Shown here piece by piece: positions 62,331 to 64,000 of a stretch of DNA of 64,000 nt (the stretch's first letter is position 1; every line of letters begins with the position of its first letter). Position numbers and translations under genes: made by a program. The notes under the pieces were generated by a model that ran no database searches, was not told the origin of the DNA, and saw only the letters and a list, made by a program, of their open reading frames with translations. The stretch is from contig NZ_LT629794.1 of assembly GCF_900106075.1 (NCBI RefSeq), forward strand, positions 2,274,001-2,338,000. Direction: 5' to 3'. Source of the stretch: Polaribacter sp. Hel1_33_78 (GTDB lineage Bacteria > Bacteroidota > Bacteroidia > Flavobacteriales > Flavobacteriaceae).

Positions 62331-62978
62331 TTATATTTCTTTTTTTAATATTTCTATATGGCGTTTTAATCTCCGTATATCTAAAGCGAGTGTCCCATTA
62401 TATACACCTCTAATTCTTCCTTTTTTATCAACTAGCACAAAATTTTCTGTATGAATAAACTCACTTTCATCTTTAGTCTTCTTAAAATCTTCATCTGCAA
62501 AATAAGATGTTCTTGCTATTTTATAAATAGCCTTCCTATCACCAGTAACCAAATGCCATTTCGTATCGATTACTTTTTTATCCAAAGCATATTTTTTAAT
62601 TTTTTCTACAGTATCTACCCAAGGCATCACAGAATGTGACAGCAATAGAATGTCTTTATCTTCCTTGTAATTTTCTTGAATTGACCTCATGTTTTTGGCT
62701 AATATCGGACAAATACTAGGACAAGTTGTAAAGAAAAAATCTGCAATATAAATTTTACCTCTAAAATCTTTATTAGTTATATTTTGTGAGTTTTGATTTG
62801 TAAATTGAAAAGGAGCAATTGTATGAATCGTTGCATATGAATCATCACTTTCAGCAATCCATTCAGGAGTAAACGCTGCTGAATTATAAAAAGGAAGTGT
62901 TTTTGTTTTATCTATAGTAGTCTCTTTTTTACAAGAAACAAAAAAGATAAAAATAAAAAATATTGAATTAAATTTCAT
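62331..62978 (-). CDS. SCO1/SenC-family lipoprotein
   Basis: A 215-residue thioredoxin-fold lipoprotein (lipobox FVSC). CxxxC copper-binding motif in FTTCPSICPILAKNM, later His in the SHSVMPWVDTVE/EFIHTENFVLVDKKG segments. SCO proteins help deliver copper to cytochrome oxidase or act as thiol reductants. Last gene of an operon read YHYH protein, MORN protein, SCO on the minus strand. Confidence 0.85.
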   Translation of the reverse strand: MKFNSIFFIFIFFVSCKKETTIDKTKTLPFYNSAAFTPEWIAESDDSYATIHTIAPFQFTNQNSQNITNKDFRGKIYIADFFFTTCPSICPILAKNMRSIQENYKEDKDILLLSHSVMPWVDTVEKIKKYALDKKVIDTKWHLVTGDRKAIYKIARTSYFADEDFKKTKDESEFIHTENFVLVDKKGRIRGVYNGTLALDIRRLKRHIEILKKEI

Positions 62979-62979
62979 A

Positions 62980-63582
62980 CTATTTAATTTCAGTTTTTAA
63001 AACACTTACACATTTTTTCAATCCAATTAAACCATGCCTTTCTCCATTTATAGTATAAAAATTGGCTCTTAACTTACCTTTTAAATCCCACATTTTTTGG
63101 CTACCAGATTCTTTACCTTGCACAAAATTAAAATACTTTGTGAGCATTCCGTTAGTATACCAATCTTTAACTACCCCATGATAAACGCCTTTATTGTTAA
63201 AATGATACTCAAACATTTGTACTCCGTTCTTATACCAACCTTTATGAACACCTGACTTTAAACCTTTTATATAAAAACGTTCAAACCATTGCTCCCCATT
63301 TCTATACCAACCCAAAAAAAAGCCCTGTCTTTTTCCTTGATAATATTCTGATTTTGATTTGATATTTTCATCCTCATAAAACTCATTTACGATACCAGAA
63401 TACTGTTTTCCCTCAAAATATAAAATGCCATTTTTTAGTTTTAAATGATTGTTAACTTTATTAATTTCTATCGATGGAATCTTCATTTTATAGACTGAAG
63501 AAATGTTTTCGTTTTCTTGAACTGTATCATCACAAGAAAAGAAAAAAAGAAAAATTAATATGTTAATTTTTACAAACTTCAA
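62980..63582 (-). CDS. MORN-repeat lipoprotein
   Basis: A 200-residue lipoprotein (lipobox FFSC). From residue 45 on it has MORN-like repeats with GWYRNGEQWFERFYIKG, GWYKNGVQMFEYHFNNKG and DWYTNGMLTKYFNF. The function of such lipoproteins is unknown. One base separates its stop from the SCO1 gene. It differs in sequence from the cassette MORN gene at 6228. Confidence 0.8.
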   Translation of the reverse strand: MKFVKINILIFLFFFSCDDTVQENENISSVYKMKIPSIEINKVNNHLKLKNGILYFEGKQYSGIVNEFYEDENIKSKSEYYQGKRQGFFLGWYRNGEQWFERFYIKGLKSGVHKGWYKNGVQMFEYHFNNKGVYHGVVKDWYTNGMLTKYFNFVQGKESGSQKMWDLKGKLRANFYTINGERHGLIGLKKCVSVLKTEIK

Positions 63583-63585
63583 AAA

Positions 63586-64000
63586 CTATCTTGTTATAGT
63601 ACCTGCTGTTCCAAAAAAACCATTACCATTTAAATATGGATCTTCGTTTGTAATGTGATAGTGGTAAATTCCATCAGGAAAATCGGCCGTTACAGATGTA
63701 TGACCATGATAATCGTCTAAATCTGCGTTCGTAACTGTTGTTCCATTTTCCTCTGGCCCATATACAGGGAATCCATCAGAAAGTAATCCCAAAAACGCAT
63801 CTTTACCAAACTGATCTGTTAAGTAACTCGGCTCTATATGATAATGATATTGTGTCCCCGCCGGGTGCCCTAGCCATTGATCAAAAGAATTTATTTCATT
63901 TGTTAAAGCCTGATTGTTTGGTCCTGCATATTGATTAAAAAAAACAATTCCGTTTCTAGAGATTCCTATTGGTCCTAAAGGAGTGGCACTTTTAGTAGTT
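63586..64000 (-). CDS. YHYH domain protein, N-terminus outside the window
   Basis: A partial protein of at least 137 residues entering from the right edge. Twin YHYH motifs are seen (PAGTQYHYHIEPSYLTDQFG and PDGIYHYHITNEDPYLNGNGFFGTAGTI), with GLLSDGFPVYGPEE between them, as in secreted YHYH-domain proteins of Bacteroidota. First gene in the operon with the MORN and SCO genes, which hints at a link with copper or redox metal binding. Confidence 0.85.
   Translation of the reverse strand, partial: TTKSATPLGPIGISRNGIVFFNQYAGPNNQALTNEINSFDQWLGHPAGTQYHYHIEPSYLTDQFGKDAFLGLLSDGFPVYGPEENGTTVTNADLDDYHGHTSVTADFPDGIYHYHITNEDPYLNGNGFFGTAGTITR

Overview
The window is AT-rich DNA from a marine-type Flavobacteriaceae (Bacteroidota), probably near Polaribacter or Tenacibaculum. 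Evidence: type IX secretion C-terminal sorting domains, YHYH and DUF1573 proteins, a leuC-leuD-leuA-leuB operon, few Shine-Dalgarno sites, and Bacteroidota-style lipoproteins. The genus is inference.

Bases 1 to about 32,840 form a gene-cassette array. Twenty-eight related inverted-repeat sites separate 27 units that mostly carry one gene, nearly all on the + strand, each site lying 3' of its gene. The sites behave like integron attC sites. They begin with an R''-like box ending AAC and end with an R'-like box beginning GTT. The first 9 bases of a unit are the reverse complement of its last 9 bases before the C of AAC (9 units exactly, most others with 1-2 mismatches). The L-like arms carry A on the left opposite C on the right, so the bottom strand folds with G-T wobbles while the top strand has A-C mismatches. 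Sites fall into a roughly 135-bp family with a GAAAGTCC/GGACTTTC inner hairpin, a family with an AAAAAATAG arm, and short 58-66 bp sites. No integrase is in the window. Gene polarity puts attI/intI, if present, to the left; sites are more degenerate on the right, and the last one is cut off against a TonB-receptor fragment at 32.84 kb.

Cassette cargo is mostly secreted or membrane proteins: M23, S41 and M6 peptidases, two serine beta-lactamase-like hydrolases, a CPBP protease, esterases, DUF1254/DUF1214, an ABC exporter, TPR-cyclase, thioredoxin, two DinB paralogues, two DUF4870 proteins, two related lipoproteins (one apparently chimeric), MORN and FG-GAP/T9SS proteins, and a self-contained HxlR-regulated three-gene unit. 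Decay is visible: an in-frame stop in the MORN gene, a frameshift in the FG-GAP gene, an IS3 remnant, and coding remnants.

Bases 34,000-64,000 are ordinary core chromosome: leuCDAB (- strand), a PfkB kinase, YfiT/DinB, a Mpo1-like protein, a CsaA-like protein, YqaE, an M14 peptidase, a bestrophin, and then a group (DUF1338 dioxygenase, Lrp-type regulator, YdiJ-like D-2-hydroxyglutarate dehydrogenase) that suggests 2-oxoadipate breakdown to 2-oxoglutarate, with a perfect 17-bp inverted repeat in the divergent promoter. These are followed by a lamin-tail T9SS protein, an aldo/keto reductase, an OmpA lipoprotein, valS, DUF1573, a PDZ aspartyl protease, an aminotransferase, murB, and a YHYH-MORN-SCO1 operon running off the right edge.
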